NCBI RefSeq assembly: GCF_017916295.1
Contig: NZ_JAFMSS010000010.1
Coordinates: forward strand, 62,001 to 126,000
Origin: Rubellimicrobium arenae
GTDB taxonomy: Bacteria > Pseudomonadota > Alphaproteobacteria > Rhodobacterales > Rhodobacteraceae
Direction of reading: 5' to 3'
DNA length: 64,000 bases
The position numbers were made by a program, and so were the translations under genes. The notes under the pieces are model-generated. The model made no database searches. It was given only the letters and a program-made list of their open reading frames with translations, and was not told the origin of the DNA. This document shows, one piece after another, positions 43,569-52,329 of this stretch. How positions within the stretch are numbered: the stretch's first letter is position 1; every line of letters starts with the position of its first letter.

Positions 43569-44662
43569 CAAGGAGTTCCAGTGGGAGGGATCAGAACCAG
43601 CTTGCCGGTGTGCGCCTTGGACAGGAAATCGGCCTGGGCCTCGGCAAGACGGTCGAGCGGATAGGTCCGCGCCACCACGGGCCGCACGGCGCCGGCCTCG
43701 ACGTAGGAAACGAGGTTCTCGAACACCTCGTCTTCCTGGAAGGTGCAGCCGAAGAGGCTGAGGTCGTTGAGGTAGAGGGTCCTGAGGTCGATCTCGGCGA
43801 TCGGCCCGGCAATGGCGCCCGCCACCGCGTAGCGCCCGCCCTTCACGAGCAGGTCGAGAAGCCGGCCCGCGCCCGGGCCGCCCACCACGTCGATCACCAC
43901 GTCGATGCTGCCCGGCCCGAGCAGGGCCACCGGATCGTCCTCGCGCGCGATCACGCGGTCGGCCCCCAGCGCGCGCACCTCCTCGGCCTTGGAACGCCCC
44001 GCGACGGCGACCACCGTCGCGCCCCGCCGCCTGGCCAGCTGCACCGCCGCCGAGCCCACGCCCCCCGAGGCGCCGGTGACCAGAACCCGCTCCGCCCCCA
44101 CGCGGGCGCGATGGAGCATGTTCTCGGCCGTGGACCAGGCGCAGGGCACGGAGGCCAGCTCTGCGTCCGTCCAGTCGCAGCGCACGGCGTAGGTTTCGGC
44201 GGAGGGGGCCGCGACGAACTGGGCGAAGCCGCCGTCGCATTCCGAACCGATCGTCCAGCACTCCCAGGGGCGATAGGCCACGGGGGTGCGGAGCATGTTC
44301 CGCACGAGCACCCGCTCGCCGATCCGCGCCGGGTCCACGCCCTCCCCCACGGCAACGACATGGCCGCAGATGTCCGCGCCCTGGATGCGCGGAAAGGTCA
44401 GCGGCGCGCCCGACCAGCTCGCGTCGGCGGCGTCGGCCTCCTGTGCCCCGCCGTCCGTGCCGTCGGTCACGCGCTTGGAGTACCAGCCGATGCGGGTGTT
44501 GATGTCGGTGTTGTTGACCGCCGCGGCGGCAACGCGGATCAGGAGCTCCCCCAGGCCGGGCCGCGGCACAGGCAGGTCCTGCCGGTAGACAAGCTTGTCG
44601 AAGCCGCCGTGCCCGGTGAGTTGCACGCCGCTCATCATCGGCGGGATAGGGTCAGTCGCCAT
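43568..44662 (-). CDS. Zinc-independent quinone/alkenal-type oxidoreductase (MDR superfamily)
   Basis: A 364-residue medium-chain reductase. The GroES-like N-terminal domain (LLIRVAAAAVNNTDINTRIG, RIQGADICGHVVAVGEGV) and the nucleotide domain with VTGASGGVGSAAVQLARRRGA are clear. The cysteine set of a structural zinc site is absent, as in quinone-oxidoreductase-like members. First gene of a three-gene operon with the dehydratase-like enzyme and ProX. It may reduce an unsaturated product of the dehydratase, a role consistent with the order but unproven. The ATG at 44660-44662 fits the family N-terminus. Confidence 0.83.
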   Translation of the reverse strand: MATDPIPPMMSGVQLTGHGGFDKLVYRQDLPVPRPGLGELLIRVAAAAVNNTDINTRIGWYSKRVTDGTDGGAQEADAADASWSGAPLTFPRIQGADICGHVVAVGEGVDPARIGERVLVRNMLRTPVAYRPWECWTIGSECDGGFAQFVAAPSAETYAVRCDWTDAELASVPCAWSTAENMLHRARVGAERVLVTGASGGVGSAAVQLARRRGATVVAVAGRSKAEEVRALGADRVIAREDDPVALLGPGSIDVVIDVVGGPGAGRLLDLLVKGGRYAVAGAIAGPIAEIDLRTLYLNDLSLFGCTFQEDEVFENLVSYVEAGAVRPVVARTYPLDRLAEAQADFLSKAHTGKLVLIPPTGTP

Positions 44663-45004
44663 GCCTGGTCCTTGGGTTGCAGATCGATCGGGGAGAGCCG
44701 GGCCGGAGCCCAAGGGGCCTGCCTGCGCGCCAAGATGTCCGCTCCCCTGCTTTGCCCAGGACGGGACGGCCGGCGCCGCTTCGGCTGCGGCGTACCGGAC
44801 GGTCCTGGGAGGTCATTCCGTTGAGCGCGGGCACGGCGATGGCAGGGTCGCCGGCGACGCGCGACGGATGCAGGAAAGCGGGATGCCCCCGGTCTGGCAA
44901 CGTGGGAAAAGATCACGTTTGACTTGAGCTGGGGTCAACACGACAAGGTCCGTGGCGGGCGCATCCCCTCGGGTCGGCGCACCGCGATCCCGGCGTGGGG
45001 GTTC
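44663..45004. other. Divergent promoter region between the oxidoreductase operon and a LysR gene
   Basis: About 342 bases without a supported gene. An inverted repeat TTGAC-N10-GTCAA at 44919-44938 is a candidate binding site for the LysR-type protein encoded at 45005. It lies nearer to the LysR start than to the operon start. Confidence 0.45.
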
Positions 45005-46018
45005 ATGGAGGTCCCATTGGTCAGGCGCTTCTACGACCTGCCGCCCGTGACCTCGCTGTCTGTCTTCGAGGCAGCGGCACGCCACGCGAGCTTCACGCTG
45101 GCCGCGGCCGAGCTCAACGTCACCCCGGGCGCCGTCAGCCGTCAGATCCGCGCCCTCGAGGAGGACCTCGGCGTCGCGCTGTTCCTGCGCCACAACAAGG
45201 GAGTGCGGCTGACCGCCTCGGGCGAGGAGCTGTTCCATGTCCTGGCCCGAGGGTTCGCCCAAGCGTCCGAGGTGGTGCGCGCCATCCGCCGGGGCGACAC
45301 CGCCCGCAAGGTCACCGTCGCCTGCTCCGACGTCTTCGGCTCGATGTGGCTCCTGCCCCGCATGCCGGAGTTCTGGCGGCGCTTTCCCGAGGTCAAGGTC
45401 GACCACCTGATCTCCGACAACACGCGGGACTTCCGCCGGGCCGAGGTCGACCTGCGGGTGCGCTTCGGCTCGGGAGGCTGGGCGGAGGAAACGGCCCAGT
45501 TCCTGTTCGATGATCGCGTCTATCCGGTGTGCAGCCCCGCCTATGCGAGGGCGCATCGGGACGATGCGGCCCGGGACTGGACGAACCTGCCGCTTCTGGA
45601 CGTGGAGTGGGTCGCCTCGGACTGGCTGCGGTGGGAGGACCTGCTGGCCCAGGCGGGCCTGGCCCGGCACACCGCCGACATCCGGCGCTTCGGCAAGTTC
45701 AGCGTGGCGCTGCAGGCGGCGATGGCCGAGCAAGGCCTCGTCATCGGCTGGCACCGGATCGTGGCCCCCTTGGTCAGGGACGGGACGCTGGTGCGGTTCA
45801 CCGATCTGGTGCTTTGTCCGCCCGGAGGATACCACCTGACCTGGAACTCCAACCGGGCGCTGACGCCTGCGGCCACCCTGTTCCGGGCCTGGATGCTGGA
45901 GATGGCGGCCGCCGAGCGGCTGGCTCCAAGTCCTTCACCGACGGTGCGCCCGTCGCCCGACGCGTCTGGCACGGCCCATGCCGATCCTCCTGCATCGGGA
46001 AGTCCGCCCCCCGAATGA
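45005..46018 (+). CDS. LysR-family regulator, GcvA type (second)
   Basis: A 337-residue LysR regulator with the GcvA-type helix-turn-helix (SVFEAAARHASFTLAAAELN, TPGAVSRQIRALEEDLG) and effector domain (VACSDVFGSMWLLPRMPEFW; VIGWHRIVAPL). It has an extra C-terminal tail of about 30 residues rich in Pro, Ser and Ala. Divergent from the oxidoreductase-dehydratase-ProX operon and followed by the Fe-S flavoprotein gene on the same strand, so it may control both. The frame is open upstream to 44924; ATG 45005 is chosen for family fit. Confidence 0.86.
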   Translation: MEVPLVRRFYDLPPVTSLSVFEAAARHASFTLAAAELNVTPGAVSRQIRALEEDLGVALFLRHNKGVRLTASGEELFHVLARGFAQASEVVRAIRRGDTARKVTVACSDVFGSMWLLPRMPEFWRRFPEVKVDHLISDNTRDFRRAEVDLRVRFGSGGWAEETAQFLFDDRVYPVCSPAYARAHRDDAARDWTNLPLLDVEWVASDWLRWEDLLAQAGLARHTADIRRFGKFSVALQAAMAEQGLVIGWHRIVAPLVRDGTLVRFTDLVLCPPGGYHLTWNSNRALTPAATLFRAWMLEMAAAERLAPSPSPTVRPSPDASGTAHADPPASGSPPPE

Positions 46019-46181
46019 TGCGACGGAGCCGCGGAAGCCGCCGGCGCGGCCACGCGCACAGGCCGCGGCGCCCGAACCCTCGGTCGGAGGATCACCTGCT
46101 TGACTCGGGATGGGCGAGGCGGCGTACTCGGCCCGGCGGGGACGACTGGCACCGGCGTCCGACCCCGTTCGGAGGACGACC

Positions 46182-48158
46182 TTGAGCCATCACCCCCACC
46201 TCCTGTCGCCGCTGGACCTGCGGGGCCACCGGTTGCGCAACCGCATCGTCTTTGGCGCGCACACGAACAACATGTCGGACGATGGCCTGCCGGGGCCCCG
46301 GACGGCGGCCTACCTGCTGGAGCGGGCGCTGGGCGGGGCGGGCATGATCGTGGCCGAGCCGATGCCCGTCCATCGGACGGGGGTGCTGACCCGCGGCAAC
46401 TTCCGGCACGGAAGCGACGAGGTCATCCCCCACTTCCGCAAGGTGACCGAGCCCGTGAAGGACGCGGGGGCGGTCATCCTCCAGCAACTCTATCATGTCG
46501 GCGCCCATGGCGACTCGGACCTGAGCTTCGCCCCGCACTGGTCGCCGTCGGGCGACCGGAGCTACCACGACTCGGACGGCTCGCACCGCATGACCGAAGC
46601 GGAGATCCTGGAGCTGATCGACGCCCATGTCGCGGCGGCCGTCCGCTGCCGGGCGGCCGGGTTCCAGGGCGTCGAGGTCTGGGCCGCCTATCATTCGCTC
46701 CTCGACCAGTTCTGGACGCCCTGGAGCAACCGCCGCGACGACCGCTGGGGCGGCTCGCTGGAGAACCGCACCCGCTTCTCGCGCACGGTCATCGAGGGCA
46801 TCCGCAGGGCGTGCGGGGACGACTTCATCATCGGCCTCGCGGTCAGCGCCTCCGACGCCCACGATGTGACCCTGTCGGTCGAGAGCCTGCTCGAGATCAT
46901 CGCGCTGCACGACGCGACGGGGCATGTCGACTACGTCACCTGCGGGCACGGCGGCTATCTCGACTACGACCGGCTGATGCCGACCTTCCTGTTCGCCGAG
47001 AAGCTGACGGCCCCGGTAACCGAGCAGATCAAGGGCGTCGTCGCCCACGCCAGGGTCACCTCCGAGGCGCATGTGCGCACGCCCGAGAACGCCGAGGCCA
47101 TCATCGCCTCCGGACAGGCCGACCTCGTCTCGATCGTGCGCGGCCAGATCGCCGACCCGCATCTGGCGCGCAAGGTCGAGGAAGGCCGCGCCGGGGACGT
47201 GCGGGGCTGCATCTCCTGCAACCAGATGTGCTGGGGCCGGCGCTCGCGGGACTACTGGATCTCGTGCCTGATCAACCCGAGCGCGGGGCGCGAGTTCGAA
47301 TGGGGCGGCGACCGCTTCACGCGGGCCGACAGCCCGAGGTCGGTCCTGGTCGTCGGCGGCGGCCCGGCCGGGCTCGAGGCGGCGCGGGTGGCAGGCGAGC
47401 GCGGGCACCGGGTGGAACTTGTCGAGGCGGCGCCGCAGCTGGGGGGCCAGTTCCGCCTGGCGGGCCTGCAACCCCGGCGCGGGCAGATCCTCGACCTCCT
47501 CGGCTGGTACGAGCGACAGTTCGCGAAGCTGGGAGTCGAGGTGCGACGGAACACCTTTCTCGACACGGAGGAGGTGGCCGCCCATCCGGCCGAGGTGGTG
47601 ATCCTGGCCACGGGCTCGCTGCCCGATGCCGACGCGCGGCAGCGCTGGCTGCCCGGCGAGGAGCGCCTCCCCGGACTGGAGGCCGGCGGCGTCTGGTCGC
47701 CCGAGGAGGTCCTGCGGCGCGAGGCACGGCTTGGCGACACCGTGGTCGTTTACGACGAGGGCGGCACCTGGCGCGGCGTCGGCACCGCCTGGGCGCTGGC
47801 CGAGCAGGGCAAACGGGTGATCCTGGTCACCCCCGACCCCTTCGTGGGCAAGGAGATCGCCCGGACGACGGCCGACGGCGCGGCGCGGGCGCGGCTCGCC
47901 CGGGCCGGCGCGCGGTTCCTGACCGAGCATGTCATCGCCCGCTGGCACGGCAACGGCGTCACCCTGCGCTCCATGCTGGACGGACGGGAGGAGACCCTGC
48001 CCGCCTCGGCGCTGGTGATGGCCACCACGAACCAGGCCTTCGATCCCTTTCCCGACTCCCTCCCTGGCAAGGAGGTTCATCGCATCGGCGACTGCGCCGC
48101 CCCCCGGCAGGCGCCCTACGCCTTTCATGAAGGACGAAAGGTGGCCCTGGGGCTCTGA
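46182..48158 (+). CDS. FMN/FAD iron-sulfur oxidoreductase, N-methyl-amine demethylase-like (TMADH/HpbA family)
   Basis: A 658-residue enzyme: an N-terminal old-yellow-enzyme barrel (LLSPLDLRGHRLRNRIVFGA), a [4Fe-4S] site C343-x2-C346-x3-C350-x11-C362, and a C-terminal nucleotide-binding part (VLVVGGGPAGLEAARV). This layout is that of trimethylamine dehydrogenase, dimethylglycine demethylase DgcA and N-methylhydroxyproline demethylase HpbA. TTG at 46182 is chosen as start because GGAGG at 46171-46175 is ideally spaced; an in-frame ATG at 46110 has no ribosome site. It could carry out the second, flavin-dependent N-demethylation after the Rieske step. Confidence 0.83.
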   Translation: MSHHPHLLSPLDLRGHRLRNRIVFGAHTNNMSDDGLPGPRTAAYLLERALGGAGMIVAEPMPVHRTGVLTRGNFRHGSDEVIPHFRKVTEPVKDAGAVILQQLYHVGAHGDSDLSFAPHWSPSGDRSYHDSDGSHRMTEAEILELIDAHVAAAVRCRAAGFQGVEVWAAYHSLLDQFWTPWSNRRDDRWGGSLENRTRFSRTVIEGIRRACGDDFIIGLAVSASDAHDVTLSVESLLEIIALHDATGHVDYVTCGHGGYLDYDRLMPTFLFAEKLTAPVTEQIKGVVAHARVTSEAHVRTPENAEAIIASGQADLVSIVRGQIADPHLARKVEEGRAGDVRGCISCNQMCWGRRSRDYWISCLINPSAGREFEWGGDRFTRADSPRSVLVVGGGPAGLEAARVAGERGHRVELVEAAPQLGGQFRLAGLQPRRGQILDLLGWYERQFAKLGVEVRRNTFLDTEEVAAHPAEVVILATGSLPDADARQRWLPGEERLPGLEAGGVWSPEEVLRREARLGDTVVVYDEGGTWRGVGTAWALAEQGKRVILVTPDPFVGKEIARTTADGAARARLARAGARFLTEHVIARWHGNGVTLRSMLDGREETLPASALVMATTNQAFDPFPDSLPGKEVHRIGDCAAPRQAPYAFHEGRKVALGL

Positions 48159-48371
48159 TCGTTCACCGGGATCATGGCCCGCCGTGGCAACCGGTCTGTG
48201 AGGAGTAGGGCAGACACCAGAAATCGCAGCGCGCGATGGCCTCATCGCGCAGGCCGGTCCGCGCCGGGGATCGGATCAGCGGCATCAGACCAGGGCATTC
48301 ATCAGGGCGGCTCGCTGTCCTCCGGTCTCAGGCTCCTGTCGGCGTCGGATCACCTCCCCTTTCCTTTGGAC

Positions 48372-48388
48372 CTTAAGCCGGGCTTAAG
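48372..48388. promoter_or_regulatory. CTTAAG-N5-CTTAAG response-regulator box upstream of the two-component operon
   Basis: CTTAAG (48372-48377), five bases CCGGG, CTTAAG (48383-48388). This is a perfect direct repeat at the 11-base period used by PmrA/QseB-type OmpR-family regulators (YTTAAK-N5-YTTAAK), and also a 9-base-arm palindrome (48371-48389). It lies 48 bases before the GTG of the response regulator, so autoregulation is likely. Confidence 0.7.
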
Positions 48389-48436
48389 GATCACCGCCAA
48401 TGAGAGCCCCATCCCGCCCGAGCGTGAGGTCCCATC

Positions 48437-49114
48437 GTGAGACTGCTGATCGTCGAGGATGACGAGGTCCTGCGGGACGGCCTTGTGGTGGGCCTGCATC
48501 TGGCAGGCTTCACCTCCGAGGCGGTCACCACGGTGGCAGAGGCCGAGGCCGCCCTGGAGATGGGCGGCTTTTCGGGCGTTGTGCTCGACCTCATGCTGCC
48601 CGACGGCTCGGGGCTGGACCTGCTGGCCCGGCTCCGCGCCGGGGGCTCGACGCTGCCGGTCCTGATGCTGACGGCCCGCGACCGCCCGCACGAACGGGTG
48701 GCGGGCCTCGACGGCGGGGCCGACGATTACCTGGGCAAGCCCTTCGACCTAGGGGAGCTCGCGGCACGCCTGCGCGCCATCCTGCGCCGCGCGGAAGGGC
48801 GGGCCGACGGTCGCATCGCCTGGAACGGGCTCGTGCTCGACCCCGCGAAGATGGAAGGTGAGATCGACGGCGACGCGCAGACCTTCTCGCCCAAGGAGTT
48901 CATCCTCCTGCGCGCGCTCCTCGAGCGCCCCGGAGCGGTGTTGGCGAAGGCCACCCTCGAAGAGCGGCTTTACGGCTGGCAGGAGGGGGTGGAGAGCAAT
49001 ACCGTCGAGGTCCATATCCACCGGCTGCGCAGCAAGTTGGGCGCGGGCTTCATCGAGACCGTGCGCGGCGTAGGCTACCGCCTGGCCCCCGAGGCCGCGA
49101 AGGAGACCGCCTGA
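48437..49114 (+). CDS. OmpR-family response regulator (QseB/PmrA/TctD-like)
   Basis: A 225-residue regulator with receiver-domain acid pocket E7-D8-D9, phospho-acceptor D51 and K101-like lysine (LGKPFDLGELA), followed by an OmpR winged helix (FSPKEFILLRALLERPGAVL, VEVHIHRLRSKLGAGFIETVRGVGYRL). The start is GTG at 48437. The stop overlaps the kinase ATG (TGATG). A PmrA/QseB-type box lies upstream, and a near-copy precedes the L,D-transpeptidase gene after the kinase, so this protein probably controls both transcripts. Confidence 0.92.
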   Translation: MRLLIVEDDEVLRDGLVVGLHLAGFTSEAVTTVAEAEAALEMGGFSGVVLDLMLPDGSGLDLLARLRAGGSTLPVLMLTARDRPHERVAGLDGGADDYLGKPFDLGELAARLRAILRRAEGRADGRIAWNGLVLDPAKMEGEIDGDAQTFSPKEFILLRALLERPGAVLAKATLEERLYGWQEGVESNTVEVHIHRLRSKLGAGFIETVRGVGYRLAPEAAKETA

Positions 49115-50526
49115 TGTCCATGCGCCTGCGCCTGTTCCTGATCCTGGTCCTGGCCACCGGCACCGTCTGGGCCTCGGCGGTGCTCTGGACGCGGGCACGG
49201 ACCGAGGCACATGTGGAGCGCGTGCTGGATGCCCGCCTCTCCGAGGCGGCCCGCATGGTCGTCTCGCTCATCGACAGCCACGGCATCGATTTGGGCGCCA
49301 CGGCCGGCTCGGTCGACACGAGTGGGGTCGATTCAGTCTTTGTGCCTGCGGCCGACTACGAGCATCGTCTGTCCTGCCAGATCTGGTCGGTCGAGGATAT
49401 CCTCCTGGGGCAGTCCGAAGGCGCTCCGGACGGGCGTCTCAGCTCCAGCCCGTCCGGCTTCAGCACCAGCGAGGTCGATGGGCAGGCCTGGCGCGTCTAC
49501 ACGGCCGAGGACCCGGACCTCGGGATCCGCGTCATGGTGGCCGACACCATGGCCATGCGCGAGAACCTGGTGGGCAGCATCATCACCGCCCTGGTCCTGC
49601 CGGCCGGGCTCGTGCTCCCGGCCCTCCTGGGCCTGATCTGGATCAGCCTGGGTCGGGGCCTCGCGCCATTGGACCGCGTGGCCCGGATCCTTGCCGCACG
49701 CTCGGCCAGCGATCTCACGCCCCTGCCCGACGAACCTGCCGCCCGCGAGGTGCGCCCCCTGATCGAGGGCCTGAACGGCCTCATGACCCGCGTGGCCTCC
49801 GCCCGCGAGAGCGAGCGCACCTTCACGGCCTTCGCGGCCCACGAACTCAAGACCCCGCTCTCGGGGCTCAAGACCCAGGCCCAGGTGGCGGCCCTCGCCC
49901 AGGATCCGGCGGTCCAGGCCAAGGCGCTGGCGCAGATCCAGCGCGCGGTGGACCGGACCGACCGCATGGTGCGCCAGCTTCTCGACATGGCGGCGGTGGA
50001 GGCGGAGGGTCCAGGAGGCGAGGAGCCCGGCGCCGGAGTGGGCCTGATGCTGACGGGCCTCGTCGAGGACCTTGCGCCCTTGGCTCAGCAGAAGGGCGTC
50101 GGGCTGAGAACGGCACGAAATCCCACAGGTCCGCTGGTCTGCCGCAGCCCGCTCCTCCTCGGGATCGCCGTGCGCAACCTCCTCGAGAACGCCGTGGCGG
50201 CCTCGCCGCCCGGCGGCGTGGTGACCCTGACCATCGATCGTCTCGACCAGGGGCGGCGCGGCCTGATCCAGGTCCGGGATCAGGGACCGGGCATTCCCGC
50301 CGATGAGTTGGCCCAGGTCACCCGCCGCTTCGTTCGGGGGCGCCAGGCCAAGGGCACGGGCAGCGGCCTCGGGCTCGCCATCGTGGACCTCGCGACCCAG
50401 CGCCTAGGCGGACGTCTCGCCCTTGGACCGGCCGAGGGCGGGGGCATGATCGCGGAGATCGAGTTTCCCTGCGTCCCCCAGGACCTTGGCACGTCGGCTG
50501 GCGCGCCCACCCCCAGTCCTGCCTGA
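49114..50526 (+). CDS. Sensor histidine kinase of the QseC/TctE type
   Basis: A 470-residue sensor: membrane helix at about 5-24, periplasmic domain of about 125 residues, second helix at about 156-178, linker, HisKA with H243 (FAAHELKTPLSG), and HATPase with N, G1 and G2 boxes (RNLLENAVAASPPGG, DQGPGIPADE, GTGSGLGLAIV). It is co-translated with the response regulator. The signal is unknown; related kinases sense metals, catecholamine-like signals or tricarboxylates. Confidence 0.92.
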   Translation: MSMRLRLFLILVLATGTVWASAVLWTRARTEAHVERVLDARLSEAARMVVSLIDSHGIDLGATAGSVDTSGVDSVFVPAADYEHRLSCQIWSVEDILLGQSEGAPDGRLSSSPSGFSTSEVDGQAWRVYTAEDPDLGIRVMVADTMAMRENLVGSIITALVLPAGLVLPALLGLIWISLGRGLAPLDRVARILAARSASDLTPLPDEPAAREVRPLIEGLNGLMTRVASARESERTFTAFAAHELKTPLSGLKTQAQVAALAQDPAVQAKALAQIQRAVDRTDRMVRQLLDMAAVEAEGPGGEEPGAGVGLMLTGLVEDLAPLAQQKGVGLRTARNPTGPLVCRSPLLLGIAVRNLLENAVAASPPGGVVTLTIDRLDQGRRGLIQVRDQGPGIPADELAQVTRRFVRGRQAKGTGSGLGLAIVDLATQRLGGRLALGPAEGGGMIAEIEFPCVPQDLGTSAGAPTPSPA

Positions 50527-50594
50527 CCGGGGGCCACCCCATCCCGCGCCGACGGCTGCGCAATGGATCGGCCAGCGTGGCTCCCCGGCAAAGT

Positions 50595-50611
50595 CTTAAG
50601 GTTGGCGTAAG
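50595..50611. promoter_or_regulatory. CTTAAG-N5-CGTAAG box upstream of the L,D-transpeptidase gene
   Basis: CTTAAG (50595-50600), GTTGG, CGTAAG (50606-50611). It matches the box at 48372-48388 in 11 of 12 half-site bases with the same 11-base period and lies 51 bases before the transpeptidase ATG, close to the 48-base distance seen at the regulator gene. It is the likely second target of the adjacent response regulator. Confidence 0.62.
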
Positions 50612-50662
50612 CTTCGCTTGCGACTCAGCCGATCTCATGTGGCCGCCGAGCAGGACAGAACG

Positions 50663-51223
50663 ATGACCCTTCCCACCCCCCGCCGGACCCTTCTGCTGGG
50701 AGCCGGCACCCTTCTGGCATCGCTGGCCGCCCCCGGCCTCTTGCGCGCGCAGGACAGCCGCCGTAACGCCTCTGCTTTCGTGACGCACGACTGGCGCGAC
50801 CACTTCGAGACGCTGGGCGCCGGGGCCATCCTGGCGGACACGGGCTCCACGTCGCTGCACTACTGGAGCGGGGATGGAGAGGAGCACCGGGTCTACCCGA
50901 CCTCCGTGCCGGCGAGCGACGAGCTGACCCGCCGCGGCTACACCGAGGTGGTCGAGAAGAAGGTGGCCCCGACCTGGACGCCCACGCCGTCCATGCGCCA
51001 ACGCTTTCCGGAATGGCCCGCCGTGGTGCCGGGCAACGATCCCCTGAACCCGCTCGGCCCCTATGCGCTCTACCTGTCCTGGCAGTACTACCGCATCCAC
51101 GGCACCCACGACACGCGCAAGATCGGGCGGCCCTCCTCGGACGGCTGCATCGGCCTTTACAACGAGCACATCACCGAACTCTTCAGCCTGGTGCGGGTCG
51201 GGACCCAGGTGCGGATCCTCTGA
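50663..51223 (+). CDS. L,D-transpeptidase (YkuD domain)
   Basis: A 186-residue exported enzyme with a Tat-like or Sec signal (PRRTLLLGAGTLLASLAAPG). The catalytic YkuD motif H146-G-T-H-D then S-D-G-C162-I-G-L-Y-N is intact. Such enzymes form 3-3 cross-links in peptidoglycan or attach proteins to it. It is encoded 136 bases after a two-component kinase and preceded by that system's presumed binding box, so envelope stress control of wall cross-linking is a reasonable reading. The start ATG at 50663 begins the signal peptide. Confidence 0.9.
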   Translation: MTLPTPRRTLLLGAGTLLASLAAPGLLRAQDSRRNASAFVTHDWRDHFETLGAGAILADTGSTSLHYWSGDGEEHRVYPTSVPASDELTRRGYTEVVEKKVAPTWTPTPSMRQRFPEWPAVVPGNDPLNPLGPYALYLSWQYYRIHGTHDTRKIGRPSSDGCIGLYNEHITELFSLVRVGTQVRIL

Positions 51224-51536
51224 GGCCCGACACCCGTCGCCCTCTTCAACTCCCGAGAAACTGGCAGCGCTCAGGGTCCCCCATCCGCGCGGTCCTGAGC
51301 GCGTCAGCCTTGGATCGTTGCCTGTCCGTCGACTGGCGCACCCAAGGGGGGATATGGCAACTGAAGGAAAACCCGCTTGAGCTTGCCCTGGCAGGCCCGG
51401 GAACGGGAGCCTGCCGGAAGTTGCGGCGCTTGGGCCGCAGATTCCGGCGTGCAACCTGCTCGTCTGGATCCAGGCCTGGCAGGTTTCCTCCACCTTGCCC
51501 CGGTCCGCGACGCTCCCTGTCCCTGGGCGTCCCCCG
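51224..51536. other. Intergenic stretch between convergent genes
   Basis: About 313 bases between the transpeptidase gene and the small membrane protein gene, which face each other. No gene, clear hairpin or repeat was recognised. Confidence 0.45.
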
Positions 51537-51794
51537 TCACGGCAGCGCCGGCCGCCGCCCGCCGAAGCCCAGGCCCGGCCAGCGCGAACGCAGCATCTGG
51601 GCCAGTTGCGCGAGGTTCAGGACCAGGAACACCAGGTTCCACGCGACCACGTTCATCATCGGCTCGGGCTGGCTGTAGAAGTAGGCGACGACACAGGACG
51701 TGCCGACGACGGACAGCAGCCGCAACCGGAGCATGTCGGTGGTGAAGTAGCCCAGGACGAAGAAGATGTTCGCGGCATTGATCAGGACGTTCAT
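51537..51794 (-). CDS. Small membrane protein, Popeye-domain/YgjV-like
   Basis: An 85-residue protein with three hydrophobic segments (VLINAANIFFVLGYFTTDM, LLSVVGTSCVVAYFYSQP, NVVAWNLVFLVLNLAQLAQM). The pattern of short helices with an aromatic W-N in the third resembles the membrane part of Popeye-like and similar small bacterial proteins. Function unknown. The ATG at 51792-51794 is the natural start; no strong ribosome site is seen. Confidence 0.6.
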   Translation of the reverse strand: MNVLINAANIFFVLGYFTTDMLRLRLLSVVGTSCVVAYFYSQPEPMMNVVAWNLVFLVLNLAQLAQMLRSRWPGLGFGGRRPALP

Positions 51795-52329
51795 GACAGA
51801 AGCTCGAATACAGGAACTCAAATGGCGGGCCCACCACGGCGGATGACCGGCGGCGCGGGCTCGTGTGAAATGCAGGCGGGCGGGACCACCGGGTGCGAGC
51901 GGCGCTTGTCGCCACGCCCTCCCCCGGAGAACCCTGGGCGCTCTCTCGCGCCGAACGCGTTTGGCAACAAGTCAGGAAAACAGGACCACGCGCCACCGGC
52001 GGGCCGGAGGTTCCTCGGGGCACCGGACCGTCCTGCCGGCGGCACGCCAGGCTCATGGCCCCGTCCCGCTCTCCCCGGGAGCCGTTCCGTGCTTGAGCCC
52101 TGCCACCGACGGATCCCGTGTCGGCGCACTGCCGAAAGAAGGCCAGCACCCTGGCCCCGAGGGCTGACGGCCCTTGTCGCCGCGTGGGGCGGAGGGCCCC
52201 ATGCTCCGCAAGACGTTCGCGCGCTGGCCGCGTTGATCGGGCACACGCCGCCGATGGCCCACTGCACGCAACGGGCAGTTCCGTGACCGGCAGCACCCTC
52301 CGCACGTCGGGGTGCCTGCGCCGAGGAGG
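51795..52329. other. Non-coding stretch beside a decayed gene
   Basis: About 535 bases with only shadow frames. It lies downstream (minus strand) of the frameshifted TPR/cyclase remnant at 52330-52850 and may represent further decayed sequence; nothing recognisable remains. Confidence 0.4.
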
